Positions 1 through 11,100 of a stretch of DNA of 64,000 nt are shown here, piece after piece. Source of the DNA: Dama dama. Its lineage: Eukaryota; Chordata; Mammalia; Artiodactyla; Cervidae. Each line of letters begins with the position of its first letter. Positions within the stretch are counted from its first letter, which is position 1. The notes beneath the pieces are model-generated. The model did not search any database. It was given only the letters and a program-made list of their open reading frames with translations, and had not been told where the DNA came from. The stretch lies in assembly GCF_033118175.1 (NCBI RefSeq), contig NC_083691.1, positions 13,551,001 through 13,615,000 of the forward strand. Direction: 5' to 3'. Both the position numbers and the translations under genes were made by a program.

Positions 1-1539
1 TTTGAGTTCTTGGCCCTGGCCATTTTAGCCATGTGGCACCACTGTGGACATATCACATGATCTCTCTGAACCTCAGTTTCTTCATCAATGAAATGGGTAC
101 AACAAGAGACACTACCTAATGGGGTTATTGTGAAAAAAATAGCATGATTGTAAAATGCCTGCCCTGGATTGAAGTACAGAGGAGTAGCAGCTGGGTTTAT
201 TATGTTCGAAAGAAGATAGTTTAGGAGGAGGTTGTTCATCTCTGGTCATCTCTGGTTCATCTCTGGTGGATGTTGGAGGGTGCATGCATATGTGTGTGCC
301 TGTGCACACAGCTCACCAGCTTTCACACTGCAATTGTACTCTCAGTAGAAAAGATTACGGTCCAAAATAGAAACTTTCCACTCTGTATATCTGTATCTGA
401 GAGCAATAAATGGCTGAAAACGCAGCAAGTGGGAGATGCTATTGGCTGGGGTTGGAGCCATTTCTGTGTACCTTGGTGTGTATAAAGGAACAGATATTTG
501 TCTCTTTTGAGGCTACAAGAGGTGTGAGTCTGTAGTATTACCCTGGGGAGCAAATGCCTCATCTGCCTGTGCCTATTAGGATGTGTCTGTGTGTTCGTGA
601 CTGAAGCTGTGCCTACCAGGAATCCTGTGTCTTCAGAGGTGTGTGGTCTGTCTCTGACTATAAATAGTTATCTCACCATCTGTAGGGATACGTGTGTATG
701 TCTGAGAGTATCTGAGTAGAGGACACGGGGTGTCACATGGGTCTGGAGCTCTCGGTGAGAATCTGCCCTCTTAACTATAGATGTGTGTACACGTCTAAGA
801 ACAGTTGTGTGGGGTGTTTACATTTGTAAATGAAGACAATTAGGGAAGTGATGGTATGTGCCACTGCGTGGAGGTGGGCTGTGCGGTGCCTGTAGGGCTG
901 GATCTAAGTGTGCATATTTGTTTTTAGAAGATGATGTCTATTTATATGTCCTTCTGAGCTCAATTTGTGTATAGAGAAAGGGGCCAAGGCTGTGAGTGTC
1001 CACTTAATGTGTGTGTACATTGCATGTTAATGTGTGTAAGGCTGTTTTTAAGTCTTTTGTGTCTGGGTCATTGGAGGCTGTGTCTCCTCTCTCAGTGCCA
1101 GGGCCTCCTGGCCTCCCCCACCTCTCTCACTATCAGTAGACCCCTAGAGAAGGTGAGATGGGCATTAGACTACTTAGCAAATTCTGCAGGGGAGGGGGAT
1201 GTCTCAGGCAATCCCTCCCTGGAGAATTCAGGGGAATGACACCCCCTCAACCTCTCCCACCCAACCCAATCCTATTTAGGATGGGATGTAGCCCAAGCCC
1301 TTTGGCACTGGTGTGCCCTCTGTTTGTTACGGAGCAGAGCCAGTGTGCAGGTGTATGAGTTATGTGTGCATGTCTTGTGCTCGTGTAAATGAGGCGAACA
1401 GGTAATCATTTGCATCAGCATGTACACAAACGTGCCAGGCATGGGATTGCATCAACAGAGTCTGATGTGTGAGTTTATATGAAACCCATCTCGGCCCAAG
1501 GTGTGAGCATGGGTCCCTCTTGTACCTGTAAGTGGGGTT
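1..1539. other. LHX6 upstream flank
   Basis: I see no exon here. Positions about 24-190 resemble a MIR element (plus orientation). From about 560 to 1530 the strand is unusually rich in TGTG/GTGTG words without forming a clean microsatellite. No ruminant SINE is present. The neighbouring gene on this side (RBM18 in other mammals) is not in the window. Confidence 0.6.
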
Positions 1540-1749
1540 GTGGCCGAGAGAGCCGTGGGTGCCCCGTCAAGGGGCGCAGGGGGCGGTGATGAGAGCTGGG
1601 AGTCTGTGCGCCTGCCGGTGCCTTTTGTATGTCAGCGCGTCCCTCAGTCTCTCCGTCGGCGGTTCAGAGTTTCTGGGTGTCTGTCGGTCTGTGTGTGTGT
1701 CTCTGGGTCGCCGCCTCGCTGTGTGTGTCTCGCTCTCCCTTGGCGGGGA

Positions 1750-1775
1750 GGGGATTGGTCACGCATGACTCATCT
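1750..1775 (+). promoter_or_regulatory. LHX6: Candidate core promoter elements of the upstream LHX6 transcript
   Basis: An inverted CCAAT box (GATTGGTC, 1753-1760) is followed by an AP-1 type TGACTCA at 1766-1772, at the left edge of the CpG island. The transcription start for the exon at 2110 is probably a little downstream. No TATA box is seen here. Confidence 0.4.
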
Positions 1776-2109
1776 TGAACCGAGCGGGGCTCCAGCGGCA
1801 GGGCGGCCGCCGCCGCAGCTGGAAGGGGAGGAGGACCAGGAGGAGGGAGAGGAGGAGGAGGAGGAGGAGGGGGCGGGGGCCTCTCCAAGTTTGTCGGGAC
1901 CTTCTTCCGAGGCAGCGGCGGCGGCAGCCAGGGAGGCCGGGGCTGCGCGCGGGCCGGGGGCGGGGGCTGGGGCCGGGCCCGGGGCGGCGGGGCCGGCGCC
2001 TCCGCTCTCCTCCTGCTCGTGGTTCAGCCGTTGCTCGTACTGCGGCCGTGGCCCCTCTCGGCACGGCTCTCCGAGCCGCGCGCCCGCCGAGCCCGCCGCT
2101 CCCCGGCCC

Positions 2110-2193
2110 ATGTACTGGAAGCATGAGAACGCCGCCCCGGCGCTGCCCGAGGGCTGCCGGCTGCCGGCCGAGGGCGGCCCCGCCACCGACCAG
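2110..2193 (+). CDS. LHX6: LHX6 exon 1 (upstream alternative first coding exon)
   Basis: The exon encodes 28 residues beginning [15 protein letters not shown] and ends in CAG before the donor GTGAGC at 2194. It is phase 0 and joins the acceptor at 3347/3348, so a valine (GTG) precedes the internal methionine. It matches the N-terminus of the long LHX6 isoform. The reading frame stays open upstream to about 1540, so the ATG at 2110 is chosen from homology, not from an upstream stop. Confidence 0.92.
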
Positions 2194-5100
2194 GTGAGCG
2201 AGCGAGCGAGTGGGTGAGCCGCCCGGGCCGGGGTCGGACAGGGACCGGGACCCAGCCGGGCCGGGCCGGGCGACGGGCGGCCGCGGGGAGGAGGGGTGCG
2301 GGGGTGCGCCTGGGAGTGTGTGTCTGTGAGTGTGTGAGCGCGCGCGAGCACGAGGAGGGGGGGTCGCGGAAAGCGGGAACACATTATGCAAATGTTGGAG
2401 GAATTTCTCAAAAAGCGATTTAGCAAAGACACAGGCGAATCAAGAGGAGGCGAGGCGGGTATTGTCCGTCTGAATAGGCGCTGATAGCGCCGATGCGCCG
2501 GGGGTTGTGCCGGCGCAGCGCTGAGAATCGCGGCGCGGGGCCGGTCCCGGGAGATCCGAGGGGCTGGAGGGTGCTCTTTCCTCTTCTTGGACGCCTCCCT
2601 TTTCTCTTTTGGGCCCCGTTTCGTCCCCAATCTCGCCCCCGTTTTACTCTGGGTTTCCCTCGGACTGGCCCTCGGCAAGCGCCTGAGTCCGCGTCAGCAT
2701 CGCCGCATCAATTTCGCCGCGCGCGCGGGGCGGACGGGCGGATGCTCCCAGCGCTCAGGGTTTTATTTTCCTCAAGCGCCCCTCCCCAGTCTCTTTTTTA
2801 TTTTCTTTCTTTCTCTCTTTTCTCCTTTTTGCATTTTGCGCCGAGAGCAGGAGAAGGGAGCGAGGAAGGGGGGTGGGTGGAGGGAGAAAAAATTCGATTT
2901 TTAATTACTACCATTAAAAAATCAAATTTGCAATTCTTTGGGCGGCCTGATGGATCTCACTGATTGACAGTTGGAATTGACACTCTGGCTACCTCTTATC
3001 TTGGGCATTCACGACAATTTCTAATTGCAGGTAGTTTGTGTGTGTGCGCGTGTTTTTTTTCCCCCTCAGAGGCTTGGATTGCAAGGGAACTAAGCGATTA
3101 CTTCAAGAGCCACGGGTTAAGTGCAGGGAGAGGGGGAGAGAGAGGGAAAAAATCCAATCCAAATTCAAATTGCTTCATTAGAGAGACACCGCTTTTGTGG
3201 GGAAGGGCTTTAAATGCCCACTACAAAGTTAGGACTCATTGTTCCGCGCCGGTTTATATAACAGGCGCGGGGAGGCGCTGGGCTCAGGCTGCGCGGAGCC
3301 ACAGTGCTGCAGCCGCCGCCGCTTGCGTTCCCTCCCCCCTCCCCCAGGTGATGGCCCAGCCAGGGTCCGGCTGCAAAGCGACCACCCGCTGCCTTGAAGG
3401 GACCGCGCCACCCGCCATGGTGAGTTCGTTCGGCCCTGCCTTCGGTCCTCGGTCCCCTGGCGGCCGGGCCCTGGGGAGCTAACGCGGCTTTCCGGCCCCG
3501 AACAGTTGCCCCGTGCGTTGGGGGACTGCCGCAGGGCGCCGCCCCTCTCTGAGCCTCGGTTTTCTGGCCGGGAAGGCGAGCTTTGACCGCTCCTGGCACC
3601 TAGGACGCGCGTGCTAAAAGTTGGAGCCGTCCTTTCCTCTCCAGTAGGCCCTTCCAAATTCCTGTCCTGTAGCCCGTGGCTTGTCGTTTGCGGGGGATTT
3701 CGTTGTCGGTTGGTTCGCTGAGGCCGGGGTCTGTCTCCGAGGCAGCAGCAACGCTGGGCATCCGACTCGGCCCGCAGCTCAGAGTGCGGCTCTCGCTCTC
3801 CCCCCACCGCAGGCTCAGTCGGACGCTGAGGCCCTGGCCGGCGCTCTGGACAAGGACGAGGGCCGGGCTTCTCCCTGTACGCCCAGCACGCCTTCCGTCT
3901 GCTCACCTCCCTCTGCCGCCTCCTCCGTGCCGTCCGCCGGCAAGAACATCTGCTCCAGCTGCGGCCTGGAGATCCTGGACCGCTATCTGCTCAAGGTGAG
4001 ACAGGGGCGGGGTGTTGCGTGTGTGTTGGCGGGGTGTGGGCTGTGACCCCGAGGACTGCAGGGGGAGCCACGCCGGCGCCGGGTCCCCTCAATCCGAATC
4101 CTTGCTCAGCCCCGGCCAGACTCCAGCGTCTTCGGGCAGATCTTAGCGTCTCTCTGCGCCCCCGGGTTCCCGTCTGAAAAATGGGCAGAGTTGATTTCTA
4201 CCTCCCTGCGCCTCCATGTTACAGAAGAAAAGTGGGGGAAGTCACATGTTCCTTCAGATCTCCGGCGCCTGTGTCTGCTAAGGGGGCCGGGGAGGCTGGA
4301 GCCGGGCGCGCGCAGAGGTCCGCGCTCAGCCGCCCCCCATCTCCGCCCCCTCCCCAGGTCAACAACCTCATCTGGCACGTGCGCTGCCTCGAGTGCTCCG
4401 TGTGTCGCACGTCGCTGAGGCAGCAGAACAGCTGCTACATCAAGAACAAGGAAATCTTCTGCAAGATGGACTACTTCAGGTAGGCTGCGCCGCAGGGCCA
4501 GCAGTGTCGCCGGGGGCGCGCAGAGGCCGTTTGTCAGCTGCGCTCGGTCTCTGCCTCCGGAGGCCCCCGCGTCCCGAAAGCCCCGGCGCCGAGCCGCGCG
4601 GGGGCCCAGCCCGCCGGCTCTCAGCGCCAAGCACCAGGAGCTCCAGGCCGCGCGCCGGTGCTGGCAGGGGTTCGGGCCGGTGATCCGCCTCCGGTGGCTG
4701 AGGCCCACTCGGTTTTGGTCGCGTCTCTGGCTCCCTCTCGGTTCCTGCCTGAACCTCAGGCTCCTGTTCCGACTCCCAGCGCGTCGGTCGAGCTCCGAGG
4801 CCCCCGGCCCTGGGTTGTAACCCTACTCCCACTCCAGCAAAGCCGGCGTCTCTACCCGGCAGGACCCTGAGCTGGGCTCCAGACTCTTGTCTCGGCTCTG
4901 GTCCCGGCTCTTACCCCGGCCGGGTTCGAGGCTGGATTCAGCTCTGGTTCGGCCTCAAGCACTAGCCTTCGCATGGGTCTAGGATCCGAACCCATGTTCA
5001 AGCTTTCGATCTAACCCCCGACCTCGGTCTCCGGCTCCGCCTCAACCCAGGCCCCGACATCGCTCGAGTGTAGGATTTCGTGTCTGGGATCCTGCCTGCG

Positions 5101-8100
5101 CCCTGGGCGCCGGTTCCAGTCCCAGCTCCGTCGCCGTTTCGGCCCGGGCTTCAGCCTCTCCTGGGTCTAGGCTCTGACTTTGGGCTGCCGGGACAGGAAG
5201 GAGGAGTGGGGCGCCGCAGCCAGGGCCCCGGAGTAGGATCACCCTGGCCTGCGCCCTCCGCCCCGCGGTGCCGCGTCCGGCAGCTCTCCACAGCAGCCCA
5301 ACTGGTCCTCCTGCCGCCTCTCCGCCGCTTGGGCGCGCCTGGCTCCTCACCTCGCCTGGCTCGGCCCTGCCCGGGTCATGGTGTCGAGGTCACGGCGAGG
5401 TCAGAGGAGCAGCGACTGCCGGCCGGATCCCTAGGGGAAGCGTGAAGCAGGCCTGAACTCGGGTCTATAGAGTCCAGAGAGAGTGGAGTGGGATTGGTTC
5501 CTAGGCAGGACGCCTGTTCCCAAGAGCTTTCCTAGGAAGCTTTCCTAGGAGAAAGCTACTGCCCTACAACAAGCAGCCCCCATCCCTCCGACATCCTTCC
5601 CATCCCTGCCTCGGGAGAGGAGAGGTCACTGATGCAGCCTTCCTGGGAATACCTCAGCCCCAGAAAGATCCTCTAAGTCAGGGGATGCTATGTAAGGCAA
5701 TGCCGCTTCCCCTGGCCCCTGGATTTGAGTCTCTGGGAACTTGGAAAGAGAGGACCTTGAATCTAGGAGGAGGCTTGTAGTATTTGGGGCTGGGGTGCTC
5801 TAAGGACACCTTAGGAAGCCTGGCTGGAAAAATGGACTATTCTCCATAGGTGCATGGGTGTGAGTGGAAGCGCAGCTAGGGTGTACATGGGCAAGGGCGG
5901 CTCTACCAGCTGGCCTGGGACTCCAAGTGCGAGGATGCAGCGTGTCTGTCTGTCCGGATCTGTGCAGTGGCCTGGGTGAATGTGTCAGCTGAGGAGGGCG
6001 AGGGGCGTGTGGACAGCGTGGGTGTACCTTTATAGCAAGCACTTGTCTGTCAGTTCATGTGTGAGTGGAGAGTGTGTGTCTCTGTGAATGCTTAGACCGT
6101 GCGTGCGCGTGTGTGGGTGTGTGTGTGTTGTCAAGTTGGTCAGGACAAGCTTCCTTCTGGCCTGGGGTCTGGAGGTGAGAGGCTGAAATCCCGTCATTCC
6201 CCACCCCACCACACACCCCTCCTCTGAGGGGCATTTCTCCTTTCGGCCTTAATCCAGGCACTGAGGGCTCAAGGGTGTGGAGTGACTGTGGATTTGTGGG
6301 TATGGGCTGCAGCCTGTGTGTATGTGAGGGCAGGGCTGTCATTCATTGTGTGGTGTGTAACCAGAGTGTGACCTCTCCCCTCCACTGTCCTGACTCTTAG
6401 CTGGCCAGGGCAGGAAGCAGAGGTTAGGGTCCCTGCTCTAGGCCTGACTCCAGTTGGTAAAGAAACATGCCAGCTGCCCTTTCAGGGCTCCGTGTGTTCA
6501 TCAGTGGGCCAGCTGGGTTCCCCAGGCCGTCCTCTTCCCGCAGAGTGAAGCAGGCCTGGCCCCCTCTCCTGGTTCTCCTGGTGGCAGCAGACCCGCCACC
6601 CTGTGAGCCACTTGCCCATGTGTCTCTGCTGCTTCTCCAGCCCCAGCTCATGCCCAAGGCTGGACCAAGCCTCCTTGGTTGATGTCTTTCCTAGATCTTC
6701 AAGGATTAGTCAAAACTCAGATCTTGACCCTACTGTTCAAAGCCTCCATTGCCTTCCTTCCCACGGTAGTGGGACAAAGCAGGAGATGTCCAGCTATCAT
6801 GGAGACACAGAGACCAGACTCCATGAGGCCAACCCTGAATCACTGTGTGACCTCGGACAAATCACTGCATCTCTCTGCCCTCAGTGTCCTACCAGGGTAT
6901 CTCTCTGAGCTGCCAAGAAGGCCAGTGAAGGGAGGAAGGCTCAGCAGAGGCTCCCTAAAGGGTAGGTGCTATGGGTGTCACCACTGGCAGGGTGGCAGAG
7001 GCATCCCGCCCTGGTGGCATTTCCTCAGACAGCTTGGGGAGCAAGAATGGGGCTGGGCCATTTCTGGGCTGCAGGTTCTGAGCACTAATCCTTTTCTAGT
7101 GACAATAGCCCCCAAAGCAAAACTAAAACAGATTTTTGGTTAAGAAAAGAGTGAATAAAGGCTCACATTCCCTGGGATGAGAGAAGAATTGTGGCTTTTC
7201 TGATGATTTCTCCCCCAGCCAGGTCTCCCTGCAGGCATAACTCATCCCTGGCAGCCCCACCTGTAACAAAAATAATGAAACCCACAAAAAGGGAAAGAAA
7301 AAAGGCGGAGCGCCAGGCGGGGACTATTGTCTGCTCTGAGCAGCAGCCCGGGCTCTGGGTGGCTGCTGGAAGAGAGCTCTTCCTGGAGAGAGCACGGTGG
7401 CGTGGAAGGCAGCTCTAGATTGGGACTCAGGGAAGGGCCTAGCACTCAGATTCTCTGGCCCTCTGTTTCCTGAAACCCAAGATCAAGGGTCTGATGGGAA
7501 ATGGGCTGGAGCACTCACCCCAAAGAGAGGCCAAGATTTCTGAACAGGATGCCGGGAGGGAGGAAGTGGCCAAGACCCCACTGGTAGCTTCCGAGGTCCT
7601 CTGACTTCTGGTCTTATTCCCCAGGGAAGGGCTTCCTCTCGGTTCTGTCTGCTATCTTGCCCTTCCCTGACGCTGGTCTGTAGACTTCTATCTTCTTTGG
7701 CAGAGCTGGTAGCACTGGGGGCTCAGGAGGCTAGATGTTAGGAAAGCACTCCAAGCTCACCGGGGCAAGACGCAGGTGGCTGTGCCTGGGTGGGGTAGAG
7801 TCTGGAGGGTCATTGCTGCTCCTGGCTTCGTTGGAGGAGATTGACTTTCCACTGACTATGTGCCCTCTCTGAAATCACTGGACCTCTCTACCTCAGTTTC
7901 TCCAACTCACCATCCAAACAGGGACCTCACCAGCCCTTGTGGCTTCAGTCAGATTCCCACCTCCCCTCACTCCCTGAGTCCTAGCAGAAAAAAAAAATTT
8001 TTTTTTTCCATCAGGAAAGTGTGTGATCCTTTTAATGTCTTCACTTTTTGGGTTAAGACCGTTTTGCTTTCTATTTGCTTCCAAGAAGTAGGGGGGAAAA

Positions 8101-11100
8101 AGTCCTGTGTGTGGGGGGTGGGGTGGGAAGATAGTGTTCCTTTCTGGGGGATTCATGTCTCAACAATCAAAACCCCAGACAGGTGACTTCTCTGGTGGTC
8201 CAGAGGCTAAGACTCCATGCTTCTAATGCAGGGGACCTGGGTTAGATCCCTGGTCAGGGAGCTAGATCCCACATGCTGCAATTAAGACCCGGTGCAGTCA
8301 AATAAATAAATATTTTTTTAAAAAATAAACCAACCAGACAGCTTCCTCCCACCCACTGACCTGTGGCTGCTGCCCCACATTGACTGATCTGAAATGCCCC
8401 TCTGGCCCCTCCCCTCCTGAAGTGTCATATCAATTGTAGACTGGGGGAGACAATGTCCCAAGAGAATAGAGAATGCGTCCCACCAGTGAGAGAGCAGAAG
8501 AGGACAGGACCGAGGATGCTGTCCCAAGACTGTACAGAGCGCTTCTCTAAGCTGGGAACTGTGTTAACCCTTTACATCTCATTGCTTTATCTTATTGAAT
8601 CCTCCCATCCACCCTGTGAGTAGGTAATTGTCATAACCCCTACATTATAGGATGGGAAGCAGAGGCCCTGAGTGGTGAGGTCACACAGCTAATAAGTGGC
8701 AGAACTTGGATAACCCTCACGGCGGCCTGACTTACCATCCTTATGTCTCAATATTTGGCACTCTTCTTCTGCAGCTGAGACACTCAGCAACCTGCTGCCT
8801 CTGCAAGGTGGGGCCCATGGGATGGCAAAGACCACACCCACCCAGCCACCCCTGCTGGCCCTAAGACTCCCTACCCTGGCTGGCTGGCTTCCCTTTGTGC
8901 TCTGACTGACTGTCTGACTGACTGTCCCTGGGTGGGCCCTGGGAGCACTTGAGCAGGAGTGAACTTCTCAGAGTCCCAGTGACTGGAGGTTCAGGTCACA
9001 AGGTCCTTAGCCCTCTTGCCTTCTGACCACGGGCATGGGGCGTAAAGGGTTAACTACCTCTCCTCGCGTTGATGGGGGTGGTGTTCAGAGAGTGCCCGGG
9101 GCTGGGCCTGGGAAGGGGGGCTGCCCACCATGGTTCCTGTCCCCCACTTGGCCCTAGTGACTTAGGGCAAGCCTGCCGGCTTCTCTTCCTCGTTTCCCCT
9201 TGAACCCAAGCTCCGACCACATACTCCAGCGGGGGAATCCCACCCCCTCCCCCGGACCCCAGGGTCCCCGGGGAGACTCAGAGCTGGGAAGCGGCCCCCC
9301 ACCGCGGCTGAGAGCAGCCCAGCGGCCGCCAGCTGTTGGGGGACAGATGTTGGGGGAGCTGAGAGAGGCGTTCGGGGAGGGGCTTGGGCTGGGACCTCCG
9401 AGGAGTGGGGCGTTTTAACCTCTTAAATGCTGGTTCTGTTGTTTTCGGCTTCTTTTCCTGTGGGTTTGCAAAGCAGGGAAGAAGCAGAAGGCATAGGACC
9501 ACTCCCCCCGCAACTTGTTTGCCTCATAGAATCTCTTCTCTAAGGCCCTCAAGTGAGCGTCCCGAACGCAAAACAAGAGAACACTGGTTTTGAGTGTCAG
9601 CGCCTTGTCTCACTAGCTTCTTAACAGTGTCCCCCCGCCCCGCCCTCTGAGCTCCGGTTTCCAGAAAAGGGGTAGCGTAGCAATGGGGACAGGAGTCGTA
9701 GTGAAATTCCGATGGGCTCTTCCGTTGAGGCTCATTCACGCAACAAATAACTGCTGGGCTCCTACTCGGTATCCAGGAAAGACAGGCGGAGAGAGCTAGC
9801 CTGCTTCCGTCCCTGGCGCACAGTTCCCTCCGCAAAGCCACGAGTACCCAGATGTCTGCGTTCCCCGCTGGCGTGGACAGAGGGCAAGGCGGTGCGCGGC
9901 GCCCACTCCACTCCTCGCAGCAGCTGCCAGGCTGTGCTTCCTACCTCCGACACCTCTCCATTCCCAAAGCGCCTCTGTGCTTTGCGCCTTTGCCCCGCGG
10001 CGCGCGCTGGGACCCAGGGAGGGGCGCGCACAACGCAGGGGGGAGGCGGGCAGTGGCCGCGCCCCCTAATCCCTTTGGCGCTCCCTTCGCAGCTCCCGAT
10101 CACCCCTTTCTTGAAGTTTCGTTGTCTCTGCCGCCGATTTCGCTGCTTCCGGAATTCGGCGGCACGGGCCTCTCTGTCCGCCTGGGAAAGGAGTCTGTCG
10201 GTTTGTCAGAGCCTGGATCCGCAAGTCTCCTGATGCCCCTTGTTTATGCTACCTTCCACGGGTTGGGGACACGCTTCAGGAGCGGCCCGAAACGCATCCC
10301 AAACTGCAAAATGACCCCCATCCCCATCTAGGATTTAAACGCGAGGATGGTTTTATTGACTGGGCGGAGACACGGCGCGCGCAGAGAGATCCTAGAGCTG
10401 GGACAGCTCCCGGCATTTGGGGTGATACGAGGAGGGCGATAAAGTTGCTGAAAGGTCGCCTGCGGTTCCCGCCTCAGAGCAACGGGGTGAGGGCTCTGCG
10501 AGCGGCCAACGGAGGCGCAGAACGCGCGCGGCGTCGCGGACTCGTGGAACGGGAAGATCAGGGATGCTCGAGGAGTCTTGGATGCGTCCTGGCGGAAAAC
10601 GACGAACCCTGCAGAGCCAAGAGCCAGGATCTGGGAATTTGAACTCTGGTTCTGCTCACCGATCCCGGAACACGGAAACCGCTTCCTGGAGACGCAATAG
10701 CTCTCGCCTGCATCTCAAGGTCGGGGCCTTCCTGTACCGACTCTTTAAGGCTCCCTCTACTCGAGACTGCGGAGGCCCCAGGCCCTGCGCGAGGGAGTTT
10801 CCCGGACCCAAGGCTCGGAGTGGGGATGCGACGCAGTCAAACCAGGCCCCTTTCCTGTTCATACCACCGGGTTTCAACTCTACCCATCTCCAGTCCCACT
10901 GCTTCCGCAGGTTCTGGGAGATTTTTTTTGCACGTCGGAAGGGACCTCAACCCGTGTTTCACGCTCCGTGTCGTCTTGGACAAGTCACTTGTCTGCCTTG
11001 AACCTCCGATTCCACGTGTGCAAATTGGGTGTCAGAGTCCCCACTTCACATGGCTGCGGCGAGGAAAAACCTGGAGCATCGCGAGGGTTCTGCACCCGGC

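Larger units (their letters stand above)
1540..2880. promoter_or_regulatory. CpG island over LHX6 exon 1
   Basis: Very high G+C with abundant CpG, strongest at 1790-2360 and continuing in patches to about 2880. It covers the upstream start codon and most of intron 1. Unmethylated CpG islands of this size are usual at homeobox gene promoters. Inside it are a purine (GGA)n tract at about 1820-1878 and a POU octamer at 2386-2393. Confidence 0.85.

Noticed and set aside
1770..2678. 302-codon minus-strand open frame over the CpG island
   Set aside because: Stop codons are rare by chance in such G+C-rich sequence. It is opposite LHX6 exon 1, has biased Pro/Arg/Ala/Ser content and no domain.
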